Origin: CAWBRY01 sp963791295
GTDB taxonomy: Bacteria; Bacteroidota; Bacteroidia; Chitinophagales; Chitinophagaceae
Direction: 5' to 3'
NCBI GenBank assembly: GCA_963791295.1
Contig: CAWBRY010000004.1
Span: 868,001 to 932,000, forward strand
DNA length: 64,000 bases
The position numbers and the translations under genes were made by a program. The notes under the pieces are model-generated. The model did not search any database. It saw only the letters and a program-made list of their open reading frames with translations, and was not told the origin of the DNA. Shown piece after piece: positions 28,008 through 37,874 of this stretch (its first letter is position 1; the number at the start of each line of letters is the position of its first letter).

Positions 28008-29610
28008 ATGAATGAATTAAAACATATTGAGCTATTTGCGGGATGTGGGGGAATGACTTTGGGTCTTGAATCTGCAGGCTTTAAACTATATTTTGCAAAC
28101 GAACTCTCTCCAATGGCGAGTGAAACATTTGCTTATAATTTGCTCCAAGAAGATTTAGAAGAATTATCTAATCAAAATAAGACATCGAATAAATCTATTT
28201 GGATAAAAAGTTGTTTTGCAAAAGAGCAACTAAAAAGCCGTTTGCGTGAAAATCCTTTTGTAGCTAAGAATGGAAAATACTCTGATCTGGAAGCAACGAT
28301 AGATTTAAAGTCCAAATTATTAATCGGCGATATAGACCACCTTTTAAAATGGTTACAAGACAACCCTTCAACAGTCACAAAAATTAAGAAACAAAATATA
28401 ACCTTATTATCCGGCGGACCTCCTTGCCAAAGCTTTAGCCTGGCAGGAAAAAGAGAGAAAAATAATGTAAAAAATCTCTTGCCACTTTCATTTGCAAAAT
28501 TTGCCGGGTTAATAGAACCTAAATTTGTTATTCTTGAAAATGTTAAGGGAATTACATCCCCGTTTACTGAGAATGGTAAGAAACATTATGCGTGGTTTGA
28601 AGTAGCAAAAGCATTTGCTTTGGAGGGGTATGTTCCGGTCTGTATGCTTTTAAATTCCAAGTATTTTGGGGTTGCGCAAAACAGGCCAAGATTTATCCTT
28701 TTGGCTATTCGACATAATTTAGCTAAAAACCTCTATGAGAAAAAGAAAAAGCCGGAATTAGAAGAGGCTATTCATTTCTATTCTACTGTCAATAAGAACC
28801 CAGATAACTTGGAAGGTATTAACCTCTCCTTGTTGAGATACTATGATATCGAATGGAACAAATCTCTATATAATGGTATTGTATTTCCAAAAATAAGTAC
28901 CCCGGAGGGACAATTTGTTTCTGCAGCAGAAGCCATAGGCGATTTAAAAAGAACCGATGGAAAAATTCTTTACTCTAAGTCAAGGGTGTTGTACAGGGAC
29001 TATTTAAATGCAATTTTTCCAAATTCCAACCAAGAAGTAGAACTTACACAATCACGAACCTAGAACGCACAACTATAATGTTAAGGCAAGGTTCAGATTG
29101 TACCAAATAATGAACGAATTTCAAAATGGTAATAAAAAAGCTGCAACTGAAGCCTTGCTCGGTAATAAGCTTCAAAAAGATGAATTGGCAAAATTGGCTC
29201 AAGAACTTGCCGGTTACGAAATATATATTAAGAATGGAAGTACAAGTGAATACTATAAAAGGTTAACAACACCAGCAGATGTAGAAAGCTATATAAAATC
29301 AATCTCAACTAAAAAACATAGCCAAAGGGCATTGAAAGAATATGAGCCAGCTCCTGCGCAATTAACTATACCGGACGATGTTTGCCATTATGATATGACC
29401 GAATTAAGAACATTGACTGTTCGAGAAGTGGCGAGGTTCCAATCGTTCCCTGACTGGTTTAAATTCAAATCAAAGGCAACGACGGGTGGCTCAAATAGAA
29501 AATTTGAAGTCCCACAATATACGCAAGTAGGTAATGAAGTACCCCCATTATTGGCAAAGGCATTAGGAGAAGTGCTTCTGGAAATTATTAAACTGGCAGA
29601 CGAAAAATAA
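28008..29610 (+). pseudogene. DNA (cytosine-5) methyltransferase, one frameshift near 29046
   Basis: The first frame (28008-29063) has motif I (IELFAGCGGMTLGLESAGF, residues 7-25), the catalytic motif IV GGPPCQSFS (Cys140), motif VI ENVKG (177-181) and motif VIII (FGVAQNRPRFIL). It then breaks. One surplus base near 29046 shifts it into a frame reading HNHEPRTHN and on to the C-terminal motif IX/X region (TVREVARFQSFPDWF, QVGNEVPPLLAKALGE) ending at 29610. The target-recognition region lies around the break. With the base removed it would be a complete enzyme of about 534 residues. The next gene starts 2 bp later. It is the modification arm of the island's cluster. Confidence 0.85.
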
Positions 29611-29611
29611 A

Positions 29612-32167
29612 ATGGCTAGGTATAAGCGAATAAAAGGTGGTGAAAGAAATGAAAAAACCGGAATAGATTGGACTAGGCCCGAATTAGAAGAGGTGTGTGA
29701 CCTATATATAGAATTAGGAGGAAAAAGCATCCATGAGAACAACCCAAGGATTCATCAATTAGCAGCAAAACTTGGTAGAAATATTCGTAGTGTTGAAAAC
29801 CAATTATTAGGGTTCAAAAAAGTTGTAACCAAAGATACCGGTAGAAAAAATTATAACCGTTTAATTCCACTTATTTGGAAAAAGAAAACCGAAAAGCCAA
29901 ACAAAAAAAGTGAGACTTTGGGATTTCAATTTCGTATTAGCTCTGCATTAAAAGACATTATTGGACAAGACTTAATTACGGATGATTATATAGCCGTATT
30001 CGAACTAGTCAAAAATTCATACGATGCTTACGCGTCTAGAGTGGATATATATTTTGAAAATATTTACTCAGAAAATAGCAAGATTATAATAAAAGACAAT
30101 GGTAAAGGAATGGATGCAAATGACCTGAAAGACAAATGGTTATTTGTCGGGTATTCCGCTAAAAGAGAAGGTACCGAAGATGATAGTTTCGACTATCGGG
30201 ATAGCATTTATAGAAAAAGAGCCTTTGCAGGTGCCAAAGGTATCGGCAGATTCTCATGCGATCGGCTCGGTCGAATACTTTATTTAGAAACTACAAAAAA
30301 AGTTCGCAGGGCAAAAACCGAAGTGCTGATCACGGATTGGGGTAAGTTTGAGGAAGATTCTAAAGAGGAATTTGTTAACATCGGTATTGAACATTTTCAA
30401 AAATCAAAGAGTGATTATGATCTAGAAAATGGAACGGTTTTAGAAATCAGCGAATTGAGAAGTAACTGGGACCGAGGAAAGCTTTTAAGATTAAAATCTT
30501 CGCTGACAAAACTGATCAATCCAAATCAAGGTAAGGGAGAGAAAAGATTTAAAATTTATATTCACGCAGAAGAAGAAAGCAAAGAAGATCATACTAAAAC
30601 AAATGAAAAAGATAAAGTTAATGGGGAAATAAAAAATTTCATTTTTGAAGAGCTTGGGTTAAAACAACAAAAATTCATTCCTCAATTTCTGAAGACGGAA
30701 AAATTACAACAACTGAATTACTTGAAGGAGGAATTTTAATTTACAACATTAAGGAAAAGAACAAGTTTGAACTTCTCGATAGTATCGGTATAACTTTATA
30801 TTATCTCAATCAAAGTGCGAAAAGATCTTTTAGCACAATGATGGGTGTTGCCTCCATTGAATATGGCCATATTTTTTTATATAAGAATGGGTTTCGGATT
30901 TATCCTTACGGTGAGCCAGGAGAAGATCCATTAGGAATTGATGCCAGAAAGACACAAGGTGTAAGAAGATATTTCGGCACAAGAGAACTAATTGGGCAAA
31001 TTGAGATATTCTCGGACACCGATCAACTTAAAGAAACTTCTAGTCGAGGTGATGGATTAAGAAAAACAGGACATATCATCAGCTTGAGGATTTCTTTTGG
31101 GAGGTGCTAATAAAATTGGAACGATATGTTGTGCAGGTCCAAAAGTGGGGTTTAAGTATCGAAAGTGATGAAGATGGAAGCATGAAAGAAAGAATAACGA
31201 AGCTGATTGCAACTATCTCTAATTCCAATTCAATAGTTGAATTTCATTATCCAGAAAACCTTTTTGAAATTTTAGAATCAAGTCAATCAAAAAGCTCACA
31301 GAAGGTAATTACAAATCTTCGTCGTATTGCCTTAGCGACAAATGACAATTCTCTTTTGAACGAGATTGATAATGCCGCAAAGAAATTAATAGAAATTCTA
31401 AAAGAAAAAGATGAAGCTGAAAAGGAAGCCGAAGAAGAAAGGACAAGGGCTAATTTACTCACGAGAGAATTAGAGGATAAGGTTTCAGAGAATCTCTTTC
31501 GAAAATCCGTAAAATCTCAAGATTTAGACGAGGTAATAAGTTTTATGCATTCAATTGGCATTTCAGCGTCAACGATTGATAATTACCTAAGTGGAACTTA
31601 TCAAAAGATGAATAAGAATATTCCCTTAAATAACGAAACTCTAAAAAAGACGATTGAAGAAATAAGTATAGAAAACAGAAAAATATTGACAATTAGTCGC
31701 TTCGGCACAAAGGCCAATTTCAAATTATATGCTGAAGAAGTAAATACTGATGTGGTGAAATATATAACCGAATATGTGTACAATATATTGGCCCCTTTAT
31801 ATAGAGAAGATATCACAATTATAATTCTTAAACCGGACTCGCTTACCTATGTTAAAACAATAAGACCCATTGAACTCTCAATAGTTTTTGACAATTTTTT
31901 GAATAATTCCATTCGAGCCAAGGCCAAAACTTTTTATATCGAACTCAAAAAAGATAAACATTTTCCTCTTATTATAAATATCCGGCATGATGGGAAGGAA
32001 TTTCCGATTTAAATAAAAATAAAATATTTGATTTTGGCTTCACGACAACATCAGGATCGGGGCTGGGACTATACCATGTAAAAAAAATATTAACTGAAAT
32101 GTCTTGTGATATAACTGTCAACAATAAAATCGAAAGAGGAGTAGAATTCATCTTAAAATTTAGATAA
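29612..32167 (+). pseudogene. HTH-GHKL ATPase-histidine kinase fusion, three -1 frameshifts
   Basis: Residues 1-75 form a Myb/SANT-like HTH seen in front of restriction nucleases (GIDWTRPELEEVCDLYIELG, IHENNPRIHQLAAKLGR, VENQLL). A GHKL ATPase follows (N box VFELVKNSYDAY, IIIKDNGKGMD, GAKGIGRFSCDRLG). After -1 shifts near 30667 and 31071 come EYGHIFLYKNGFRIYPYGE, a coiled coil (about 31380-31480) and a histidine-kinase-like C terminus (NFLNNSIRAKAK). A last -1 shift near 31997 restores DDGKGI, then GSGLGLYHVKKIL to the stop at 32167. A single residue track is recovered by adding one base at each break, about 850 residues in all. The receiver gene follows after 1 bp. No phospho-acceptor H box is clearly visible. 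Confidence 0.72.
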
Positions 32168-32168
32168 A

Positions 32169-32576
32169 ATGCCAACCATTCACCACATCTGCTGGGTTGA
32201 TGATCGTCCTAAATCATTAAAATCTTATAACGATTACTTAGACGTACTAAATTTAGAGCATGATTGCCAATTTGACATCGACGCACATTATGATACAGAT
32301 AACTTAGACGCTATCGCAAGAAATATTGATGAAAATTTAATTTTCTTTATTGATTATAATCTAAAAGAAAATGATGGGAGTGGTCTTGATGGCCACGAAG
32401 TAATTGCACTAATAAGACGACATAATCAAACCTGCCCAATTGTTTTTTATAGTTCAAAAGCGACCCAACAGGACTTAAGGAACTTAGTTAAAGCATATGA
32501 TAAGGTAATTTGCGTTATTAGAGAACAATTAAGAGGCGTATTAAAAGATATTGCTGACGGATCCTTCTCCGCCTAG
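32169..32576 (+). CDS. Stand-alone response-regulator receiver protein
   Basis: A 135-residue receiver domain with the acidic pair Asp11-Asp12 (ICWVDDRPKS), a phospho-acceptor Asp62 in FFIDYNLKEND, a Ser95/Ser96 at the switch position (IVFYSSK) and Lys97 close by. There is no output domain. It is intact, unlike its neighbours. The ATG follows the stop of the HTH-GHKL-kinase gene by 1 bp, so the two are a translationally coupled kinase-receiver pair placed inside a restriction-type cluster. A regulatory switch on nuclease activity is a reasonable guess, not shown. Confidence 0.82.
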   Translation: MPTIHHICWVDDRPKSLKSYNDYLDVLNLEHDCQFDIDAHYDTDNLDAIARNIDENLIFFIDYNLKENDGSGLDGHEVIALIRRHNQTCPIVFYSSKATQQDLRNLVKAYDKVICVIREQLRGVLKDIADGSFSA

Positions 32577-32752
32577 ACAGTCTCCACATATATTGGTAGG
32601 CGCTATAAGAAGCTGGCAGAGGTTTACAGGCGTTTTTCACAAAATGAAAAATAGCCTATTATTTAAGTAATTTTAATATAGCAATTATCTGCTAACAGCG
32701 ACTTAATAGATGAGGTAAAAGCTATTAAAGATCAGCCAGTTTAAGAATAAAA

Positions 32753-33052
32753 ATGTCTAGATCAAGAATCAAAGGTGGAGAAAAAAACGAAAACTCCGGT
32801 AAGCGATGGAGTAAAGGCGAACTTGCTGAAGTTTTGAAATTGTATGTCAATAATCCAGCCTTAAAAATTCATGAAACAAACGTAGAGTTATCCAACTTAT
32901 CAAAACAAATTTCACGAACTGTTCGAAGCATTGAAGCACAACTCTTAATGTTTAGAAATTTAAACAAGCATGGAGATGATGGTTACGGCAATATGAACAA
33001 GTTATGCATAGAGCTTTGGCAGGAATATCTGAATTCACTCAAAAGCAAATAA
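32753..33052 (+). CDS. Small Myb/SANT-like HTH protein (paralogue of the N-terminal domain at 29612)
   Basis: A 99-residue protein matching the first 75 residues of the 29612 fusion: SRIKGGEKNENSGKRWSKGELAEV, a spaced LYVNNPALKIHETN, LSNLSKQISRTVRSIEAQLLMF. The same pattern (W-T/S-x-x-E-L, L-Y, I-H, L-x-R-T-x-x-S-I/V-x-x-Q-L) is found N-terminal to McrA/HNH-type restriction enzymes, where it is thought to contact DNA. It is intact. The ATPase gene starts 2 bp after its stop, so the domain appears once fused and once free, each time with a GHKL ATPase. Confidence 0.65.
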   Translation: MSRSRIKGGEKNENSGKRWSKGELAEVLKLYVNNPALKIHETNVELSNLSKQISRTVRSIEAQLLMFRNLNKHGDDGYGNMNKLCIELWQEYLNSLKSK

Positions 33053-33054
33053 GC

Positions 33055-35039
33055 ATGTCTTTAAAAACCATCAACCTCACTCCGGATCCACGCATTTTAA
33101 GAATGCTTGGGCAAATTGAATTAAAAGGCTGGCAATGTATTGCTGAGCTTGTAGACAATTCAATTGATGCTATGTTGAAATCAGGTTCAGCGGATAAAGA
33201 AAACACAATACGAATTGAAATACCGACTCGCTCAGAAATTGCTCGGGACAATCCTCTTGAATTAAAGATAGTGGTGTTGGCATGGGTGCTGACGAATTAG
33301 AGAATTGCCTAAAGGCGGGTTACACTTCGCAAGGTAGCGACAACCTAGGGTTATTCGGCATGGGCTTTAATATAGCGACAGCTCGATTAGGGGATGTAGT
33401 AGAAGTATGGACATCAACCAGTACAATGCATCACGACATCGGTGTCCGTATTGATCTAATAGAAATGCAAAGAACAAAAAGTTTTGAAAGAGAATTATTA
33501 AAGCGTAATAAAACTTTTAAAATTTCCGGGACATCAATTGAAATTTCTAAATTCCATCCCCGAGCGGAAAAGCTTTTAAACCGTACGCATATTCAAAAAG
33601 AACTTAATCGAATATATTCTAAACGCCTATTACAAAGATTATAAAATATCCATTACGACCAATGGTGTTTTATTAAACTCTTTCGACTTTTGCGTATGGT
33701 CAGAAGATAGATCTGTTGAATATGAAGGCGACAAAATTTACGCTGTTCAACGATTTTCTACATGAATTTGATGATAGGTATTATTGTGCTAGGTGTTTTA
33801 TTTGGATTGACGAATATGAAGAAGATATAACAACAGAGTCAGTTTGCTCAAATTGTAATCAGGCTGATATGTTAAAGCCAAGAGAAATTAATATTAAGGG
33901 ATGGGTAGGAATCCAACGCTACAATGATTTGGATCACTATGGAATTAATATTATTCGAAATGGCAGGATAATAAAAAAGCTTGATAAATCTTTATTAACC
34001 TGGCAGGACAGGTATAATATGAATAATGGAGAATCGATTAAGGATTACTCTATAGATACAACAACTCAAGGAGGTAGAATAGTAGGTGAAATAATTGCCG
34101 ATTTTATTACTCCTACTTATACAAAAGATAGTTTTGAAGAGACAGACCGGCATTGGTTAGATAGCGTAGAAGTCGTAAGAGGAAAAGGTCCGCTTCAACC
34201 TCGAGTGGGAGAGAAATTAAATTTTTCAAAAAATCAGTCCCCACTTGCTAAGCTATTTTATGGTTATAGAAAATCACATCCTCCCGGTTTAAGAAATTTG
34301 ATTCCGGGTACTAAAACCGGGCAAGGATTTATACAATGAAGCAAAAAGATGGGCTGATCTATTTTACGCAGGGGATGAAGAATATCAAACAGATGAAAAA
34401 TGGTATGAAGCAGTTTTAAATGCAGAGTTTCCAGAAGATGATTCGTCTGTTGATCCAACAGGGCTGACAGCGAGTAACTTCAGTAAGGGTCATGTAGCTA
34501 GGTGATTCACCTGCCGGGACAACTAGAATAAAACTAGTGCGGAAGAATTGGGTGATATTTATGAAGAACTATTCCCAGGAAAGAAAAACGCCAATAAAGG
34601 AACAAGAATATGATTTGCGACCGTTCCTGAGTGAAATGCCTTATATTCTCTCGATATATAATTATTGGCCATCTATCGAATTTAAATCGCCAATTATTTT
34701 TGAAGCAAAACAAGCTTCAAAATTTAAAGTGTATGTTAATAATCTATCACCCGTCTATTTAAAGATTTTGCAGATGGATGGGGATGATTTAATCCTTATG
34801 GAAATAGCCACACGCTATTATGAGAAAATCAATGACTTAGATATTTGGCCTGTCAGCAGGATCTACTATGAGCTAAAACGTAAATATTTGGGTGAAAAAA
34901 TGTTAAGCGTCCAATCTTTGGTGGCAGAAGCTAAAGGCTTTAATTACTGATCTCCAGAATTTTTTAGTAAATGAATATGAAGATAGAGATTTACCCGTCA
35001 TACCGAATTTGACTCCTAGAGCAGGTTAAGGTTTTAAAA
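33055..35039 (+). pseudogene. MORC/MutL-like GHKL ATPase, about eight frameshifts
   Basis: From ATG 33055 the frame reads DPRILRMLGQIELKGWQCIAELVDNSIDAM (N box), then breaks near 33266 and resumes DSGVGMGADEL and GLFGMGFNIATARLG (G1 and G2 boxes). This is the HATPase_c_3/MORC-like type. Downstream shifts near 33621, 33748, 34318, 34500, 34548, 34607 and 34932 can be bridged to give YYKDYKISI, YYCARCFIW with a CxxC-x(n)-CxxC zinc-ribbon-like element (CARC, CSNC), GWVGIQRYNDLDHYGINIIRNGR, GKDLYNEAKRWADLFYAG and IYNYWPSIEFKSP. The stop in the last frame is at 35039. Six of the eight shifts are +1. MORC-like ATPases are known partners of restriction-modification genes. Confidence 0.65.
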
Positions 35040-35060
35040 CAAACTTATTTACAAGTAGAA

Positions 35061-35382
35061 ATGAAAAGCTTAACGAACATTGACGAAGTTACCCGCTCAA
35101 CGCAATTTCTAAAGTACATGGATTTTGGATACATAATTGATTTTGCGAAAGACATACCCAGAATTAATATACGACGAAAATTATTTTGCGCTTCCTTACT
35201 CTTCGCTGGACGAAGATGATATAAAAAGGAGGCAACTGGACCAATACAATGGTTATTTAAATGATGTAAAATGGTTCATTTATGATCTAGCTAATTATAC
35301 GGATGTATTGATAAAACAACAGAAGAATATAATAATAAGAAATAGTTTCAGTTTAGAATTTCTAAATGGAAAACTTGCTTAG
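35061..35382 (+). pseudogene. Short gene of unknown function, one frameshift
   Basis: An ATG at 35061 opens MKSLTNIDEVTRSTQFLKYMDFGY; one +1 shift near 35151 leads into YPELIYDENYFALPYSSLDEDD and ends LEFLNGKLA at 35382. About 105 residues when joined. No family is recognised. The Mrr-helicase start at 35366 overlaps its end by 17 bp, so it belongs to the same transcript. It could alternatively be the C-terminal part of the MORC-like ATPase if the stop at 35039 is an error. Confidence 0.4.
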
Positions 35383-37072
35383 TATAGAAAAAGGATTTTT
35401 AGGGAATAGAGAGATTAACGAAAGGACCATGGCAAGCCTTTGAAAGAGGGATTGCGCGTTTACTAGCGCATAGAGGATGGGATTCATATGATGTAGTTGG
35501 GGGAACGGGAGATAAAGGAGCAGATATATTGGGATCAATAGACGGCATAGAGAAAATATTTCAAGCGAAATTTTATCAATCAAACTAATCGCTTGAGCGT
35601 GGATATAGTGAATGACGTAGTTAGAGCAATAGATTTTTATGGCATCCAAGAGGGAGTTTGTGTTTCGAATAGGGTATTAGGTACAGAGCAAAAGAGAAAA
35701 TTAGAAATTTATAGAAAGCAGGGATATAAAGTAGAAACTTTTACAGGGAATAAGATCTTAGAGACTTTTAAACAGCTACCAAACTGGCCAAATGATAAAA
35801 GAAAATTAAAGGCCATATCAACGAGAAGCGATAGATGAGAATAATAACGACTTATGAAAGACGGACTATCAAAAGGGTTAATTACTTTGGCCACAGGCTT
35901 CGGGAAGACATATGTCGCAGGGTGTTTCTTAAAATGGATTATTTGAACATTATCCAAATTATAATGTCTTGGTTCTAGCTGATAAGAAAGGAATTATTAC
36001 TTCAATTTGACAAATCCATCTGGAAAAACCTGCCAAAATTTATTGCTACCCACCTACTACATGAAAGCGAAAAACCAGCTTTTCAACGAAGGGATGACAT
36101 TGTCTACATTTCAGAGTTTAGATGGCTACTTAGAAAGAAACCCTAGATCTGTTTTTTGATGTAGTTATAGTAGATGAAGCTCATCATGCTGCTGCTGACA
36201 CATTTATTGCGACTGATTGAAAAAATAAATCCGAAGTATCTACTTGGCTTAACGGCAACTCCATTTAGAAAAGACCAAAGAAGTATAAAGAAGATATTTG
36301 GAGAACCACTTAGTAAAATACGATCTTATTAGAGCACTACAGAAAGGATACTTATCGAACATTGATTATAAGATTAAAAACGACAATATAAACATTGATT
36401 GGGTTTCCCAGGAAAGCAAGAAGGGCTACACAATCAAGCAACTTAATAAAAAGATATTTCATACCACAAAGAGATGAGGAAATATGTGATGCAATTTTTG
36501 AAATATTGGAATTATAAAAAACCAGAACGAGGTATAGTATTCTGTAATAGTAGTGAGCATGCTGAGAGAATTGAACAAATTCTAAGAACGAAATTTGATT
36601 TTTCAGCTCGTTCTTTAACAACGCGGGTTCTAGATCCAGATGAGAGAGCAAAGAGATTAAGACTGTTCAGAGTTGGGCAAATTAAGATTCTAACATGCTA
36701 TGATATGCTGAACGAAGGAGTAGATATACCTGACGTTGATTTTTTGGTTTATTTAAGAGTAACGCATAGCAGAGTAATTTTTTTACAACAACTAGGTAGA
36801 GGACTAAGGTTTAAAGAAGGAAAGACATTGCTCGTACTTGATTTTGTAGCAGACATACGACGATTTAGCTGGATTAACACTTTTTAAGAAAGAATATGAT
36901 GATTACAAAAGTGAACCGAAGAAAGGAAAAGGATATTGAAGAACTAAAACTTCCATCGAATTTCCAACTTCAATTTTTAGATGAGACTACCAAGGACTTT
37001 TTAAATCTAGTTAAAGCAGACGCTTCAGAATTAGATGAAAGTTCAGAAGATAATTTAGTTTATATAACATAA
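35366..37072 (+). pseudogene. Mrr-type nuclease fused to SF2 helicase, fifteen +1 frameshifts
   Basis: Starting MENLLSIEKGFLG at 35366, the gene can be followed through fifteen frame changes. The nuclease has GPWQAFERGIARLLAHRGW, GGTGDKGADIL and IFQAKFYQSN, the PD-(D/E)xK core with Asp and Q-x-K. The helicase has RPYQREAIDE, Walker A ATGFGKTYVA, VDEAHHAAAD, GLTATPFRKDQ, IVFCNSSEHAERI and QQLGRGLRF. The last frame ends at 37072. Every shift is a single extra base; apart from the shifts and the stops they create no damage is seen. The joined product is about 560 residues. It would be the DNA-cleaving, translocating arm of the cluster. Confidence 0.75.
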
Positions 37073-37734
37073 ATAATCTTCTTAAAATACAAACATTTTA
37101 AGTTCAACGGACAAATAAGACATTTTGGATTAGTTGCAGTACAAATAAGAGCTGCAAAATCTAAAATACCCCAGTTAATCTTTTTTGCATTTTCATGCTC
37201 TACAATTTTATAAGATAGTTCTTGCAAGTAAGGATCATACCTTATATCTGCCATTTTTCTTTCTCCAAAAAATCTTTCCAATACCCTTGACATATTTACA
37301 TCAACCAATGGACTTGGTTGATTAAATACTACCAGTTCTACAGCATTTGCAATATACTGTCCCATAAAAGGAATATCTTGCAGTTCCTTCCTATTCATGG
37401 GCAATTTTCCATTCCGTTGAACGATTTCTTTAGCCAGGCTCATTAACCGCTTTGAGCGTTGACGGTAAAGACCTACCGGCTTTAGATAATTTTCTAAATT
37501 TTTAAGATCGGCTTTGGCCAAGGCCTTCCAATTCGGAAAATCCTTTAGAAAATTAGGGTAGAACTTAGATATTGTTTCGGCCTTTGTTCTTTGCAATAGC
37601 ACTTCAGCAATAATATATTGATAATTACTTAAGCCTTTCCTTCGCCAATAAAATTTCCTGGCACCTGTTTTGTACCATTCCAGTATTGTCTTTTGAAAAA
37701 AATCAATCTTCTTTCTAGGGATATGTTTTATCAT
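37060..37734 (-). CDS. HhH-GPD DNA glycosylase of the MIG/TDG (G:T mismatch) type
   Basis: An intact 224-residue protein of the endonuclease III/MutY superfamily. The helix-hairpin-helix is LQDIPFMGQYIANAV (119-132), with Tyr127 where Nth has catalytic Lys and MutY has Ser/Tyr. VDVNMSRVLERFFG (144-157) has the catalytic Asp145. C-terminal Cys198-x6-Cys205-x2-Cys208-x5-Cys214 is the exact [4Fe-4S] motif. The Tyr, the VDxNxxRV pattern and the lack of a MutY C-terminal domain fit the MIG type, which removes T from G:T formed by deamination of 5-methylcytosine. It is convergent with the nuclease-helicase, overlapping it by 13 bp, and belongs naturally with the methyltransferase in the same island. 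Confidence 0.82.
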   Translation of the reverse strand: MIKHIPRKKIDFFQKTILEWYKTGARKFYWRRKGLSNYQYIIAEVLLQRTKAETISKFYPNFLKDFPNWKALAKADLKNLENYLKPVGLYRQRSKRLMSLAKEIVQRNGKLPMNRKELQDIPFMGQYIANAVELVVFNQPSPLVDVNMSRVLERFFGERKMADIRYDPYLQELSYKIVEHENAKKINWGILDFAALICTATNPKCLICPLNLKCLYFKKIIYVI

Positions 37735-37784
37735 TCCTGCAATTTAGTTTGCAGCAGTTATTGTAAGGTCGTATTTTTGGCTCT

Positions 37785-37868
37785 TCATTTCCTCCCCATC
37801 TTTTCCTCAATTATCTTGTTATATTTCTCCAATAATTCCAGGTATTTATTCTTCCATTGGGTCAAGTA
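37785..37868 (-). pseudogene. C-terminal fragment of an XRE-type regulator, cut at the island border
   Basis: The minus strand reads LTQWKNKYLELLEKYNKI and IEEKMGRK, then a stop. This is the characteristic helical tail of Bacteroidota XRE regulators. Its upstream part is missing because the marC-derived duplicate begins at about 37875. The glycosylase starts about 50 bp downstream, so a regulator-glycosylase operon was probably truncated here when the border formed. Confidence 0.45.
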
Positions 37869-37874
37869 TCTTGA

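Larger units (their letters stand above)
26308..37874. mobile_element. Genomic island at tRNA-Arg carrying a degraded restriction/defence cluster
   Basis: About 11.6 kb lies between two tRNA-Arg copies, with a mutated duplicate of the marC 3' end and tRNA leader at the right border. Inside, the DNA is markedly A/T-rich and gene content switches to DNA methylation, GHKL ATPases, receiver, Mrr nuclease-helicase and DNA glycosylase, flanked on the left by broken genes. I find no integrase or transposase in it, so either the element is non-autonomous or its recombinase has decayed (the 26.3-28.0 kb stretch is only fragments). The tRNA site and the direct repeats are what integrase-mediated insertion would leave. 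Confidence 0.8.

Noticed and set aside
35366..37072. Programmed +1 frameshifting as the main explanation of the Mrr-helicase breaks
   Set aside because: No shared slippery codon or downstream structure is seen at the fifteen sites, and flanking intact genes do not use it; error or decay is simpler, so it is kept only as a remote option.
26836..37774. A 12-base match TGTAAGGTCGTA near both ends of the island, considered as att core
   Set aside because: A 12-mer shared by chance is expected in 11 kb of A/T-rich DNA, and the tRNA-Arg repeats explain the borders better.
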